Shown piece by piece: positions 14,645 to 15,485 of a stretch of DNA of 15,485 bases. Positions within the stretch are counted from its first letter, which is position 1, and the number at the start of each line of letters is the position of its first letter. This stretch comes from an uncultured Rhizobiaceae group bacterium. GTDB lineage: Bacteria; Pseudomonadota; Alphaproteobacteria; Rhizobiales; Rhizobiaceae. Where the stretch lies: assembly GCA_937923355.1 (NCBI GenBank), contig CALAIO010000192.1, forward strand, positions 1 to 15,485, in the 5' to 3' direction. The notes below the pieces were generated by a model that had not been told where the DNA came from, searched no databases, and saw only the letters and a list, made by a program, of their open reading frames with translations. A program made the translations under genes and the position numbers.

Positions 14645-15485
14645 ATGAATATGCTGAAATGGAACATGGATACATCAAACATGAACATGGATGAAGACAG
14701 GGCTGTAAGGGTTCAACAGGCCATTGATATAAAAACCAAGCCACCAGGCTCCCTGGGTGCGCTTGAACGGCTTGCGTTACAAATGGCAGTGGCACAAAAA
14801 ACTGATAATCCTGTTGCAGATCCGGCTCGTCTTTTATTATTTGCGGGCGATCACGGATTGGTCGAGGAAGGCGTTTCTGCCTGGCCGAGCGAAGTAACGG
14901 CACAAATGGTTTTAAATTTCCTCGCAGGTGGTGCGGCTGCAAACGTTTTTGCAAAATCAAACAGAATGGATATCTCTGTTGTTGATGCAGGCGTCATGGC
15001 AGACTTGCCCGATCATCCTGATTTATACCGTGCAAATATTCGAAAGGGTACTCGGAACGCTTTAAAAGAAAACGCACTCACACTCGAAGAAGTAAGTGCG
15101 GCTTTAGTCTTTGGCGAAGAGCTTGCAAGTGATGAAGTTTCCGTTGGCACTAAAGTCATAGCCTTAGGAGAAATGGGAATTGGTAACACCTCGTCAGCGG
15201 CCCTTCTCGCTCATGCGATAGAAGGCATTGACCTTGAAATTTTAACAGGCCCTGGTGCTGGTCTCGATGGTGCGGGTGTAAACAAGAAGCAGGAAATACT
15301 AAAGAAAACTGCTGAACGCAGACCTGGAAAACTTGAATCTATGGATGCACTTTGTGCATTTGGTGGATTGGAAATTGCCTGTATGGCAGGTGCCTTGATT
15401 GGCGCAGCTCAAGCCAATGCTGTTGTACTTGTAGACGGTTTCATCGCAACCGCAGCCGCATTATGCGCCTTGAAAATGCACCCTG
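14645..15485 (+). CDS. cobT: CobT, nicotinate-nucleotide:DMB phosphoribosyltransferase (cut by window end)
   Basis: Transfers phosphoribose from nicotinate mononucleotide to 5,6-dimethylbenzimidazole, giving alpha-ribazole phosphate for the cobalamin lower loop; it is cytoplasmic. Family motifs are KPPGSLG (32-38), FAGDHGLVEEGVSAWP (66-81), ALGEMGIGNTSSAA (173-186, with the conserved active-site Glu), GPGAGLDGAGVNKK (202-215) and LVDGFIATAAAL (262-273). About 280 residues are present. The last 60-80, with the second catalytic Glu, lie past the edge. The start is uncertain: in-frame ATGs occur at 14627, 14645, 14651, 14666, 14681 and 14687, none with a good ribosome site. The first conserved segment begins near residue 16 here, so any of them gives a working core. 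Confidence 0.93.
   Translation, partial: MNMLKWNMDTSNMNMDEDRAVRVQQAIDIKTKPPGSLGALERLALQMAVAQKTDNPVADPARLLLFAGDHGLVEEGVSAWPSEVTAQMVLNFLAGGAAANVFAKSNRMDISVVDAGVMADLPDHPDLYRANIRKGTRNALKENALTLEEVSAALVFGEELASDEVSVGTKVIALGEMGIGNTSSAALLAHAIEGIDLEILTGPGAGLDGAGVNKKQEILKKTAERRPGKLESMDALCAFGGLEIACMAGALIGAAQANAVVLVDGFIATAAALCALKMHP
14662..14692 (+). repeat. In-frame 21-base-spaced repeat in the cobT 5' end
   Basis: GAACATGGAT occurs at 14662-14671 and 14683-14692, spaced 21 bases or seven codons, giving NMD twice in the predicted N-terminus (residues 7-9 and 14-16). It may be a trace of a short tandem duplication and is the reason for several of the in-frame ATGs. Confidence 0.5.

Overview
The window carries 14 protein-coding genes and looks like chromosomal DNA of an alphaproteobacterium with moderate-to-low GC (by eye about 40-45%). 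The call rests on the Caulobacter/rhizobial-type order and sequence style of the tight-adherence (Tad/Cpa) pilus genes, on the B12 gene cobT and on the EttA type. I cannot name the genus. No tRNA, rRNA, insertion sequence or CRISPR array was seen.

Left flank (1-3029). The 5' part of ettA, an ABC-F translation factor, runs leftwards out of the window. Diverging from it is a two-gene unit: a membrane-anchored TerB-like protein, then a serine hydrolase of the monoacylglycerol lipase/lysophospholipase type that overlaps it by one base. A TerC-family membrane protein converges on the hydrolase with only three bases between the stop codons.

Centre (3030-13661). A Tad pilus secretion locus runs entirely on the + strand. 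The first unit is cpaB (periplasmic assembly protein), cpaC (outer-membrane secretin), a 90-residue lipoprotein in the usual cpaD position, cpaE/tadZ (localisation ATPase-like protein), cpaF/tadA (motor ATPase), tadB and tadC (inner-membrane platform). It closes with a strong terminator at 10629-10670. A TPR lipoprotein (tadD type) and a large TadG-type protein with a von Willebrand A domain follow, each after its own leader, and end at a hairpin (13630-13661) that also suits the converging gene. Together these encode the envelope-spanning machine that builds Flp pili. The Flp pilin, the prepilin peptidase (CpaA/TadV) and the minor pilins TadE/TadF are not in the window, so they must lie elsewhere if the machine works.

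Right flank (13673-15485). An EamA/DMT-family transporter runs leftwards, and cobT, which makes the lower ligand of cobalamin, runs rightwards and is cut by the window end. Their shared upstream region holds two copies of a 9-bp repeat 21 bp apart.

The points most worth following are the short lipoprotein replacing CpaD, the missing pilin and peptidase genes, the close TerB/hydrolase/TerC grouping, and several repeat structures in the regulatory gaps (611-640, 10693-10729, 11422-11450, 14590-14619).
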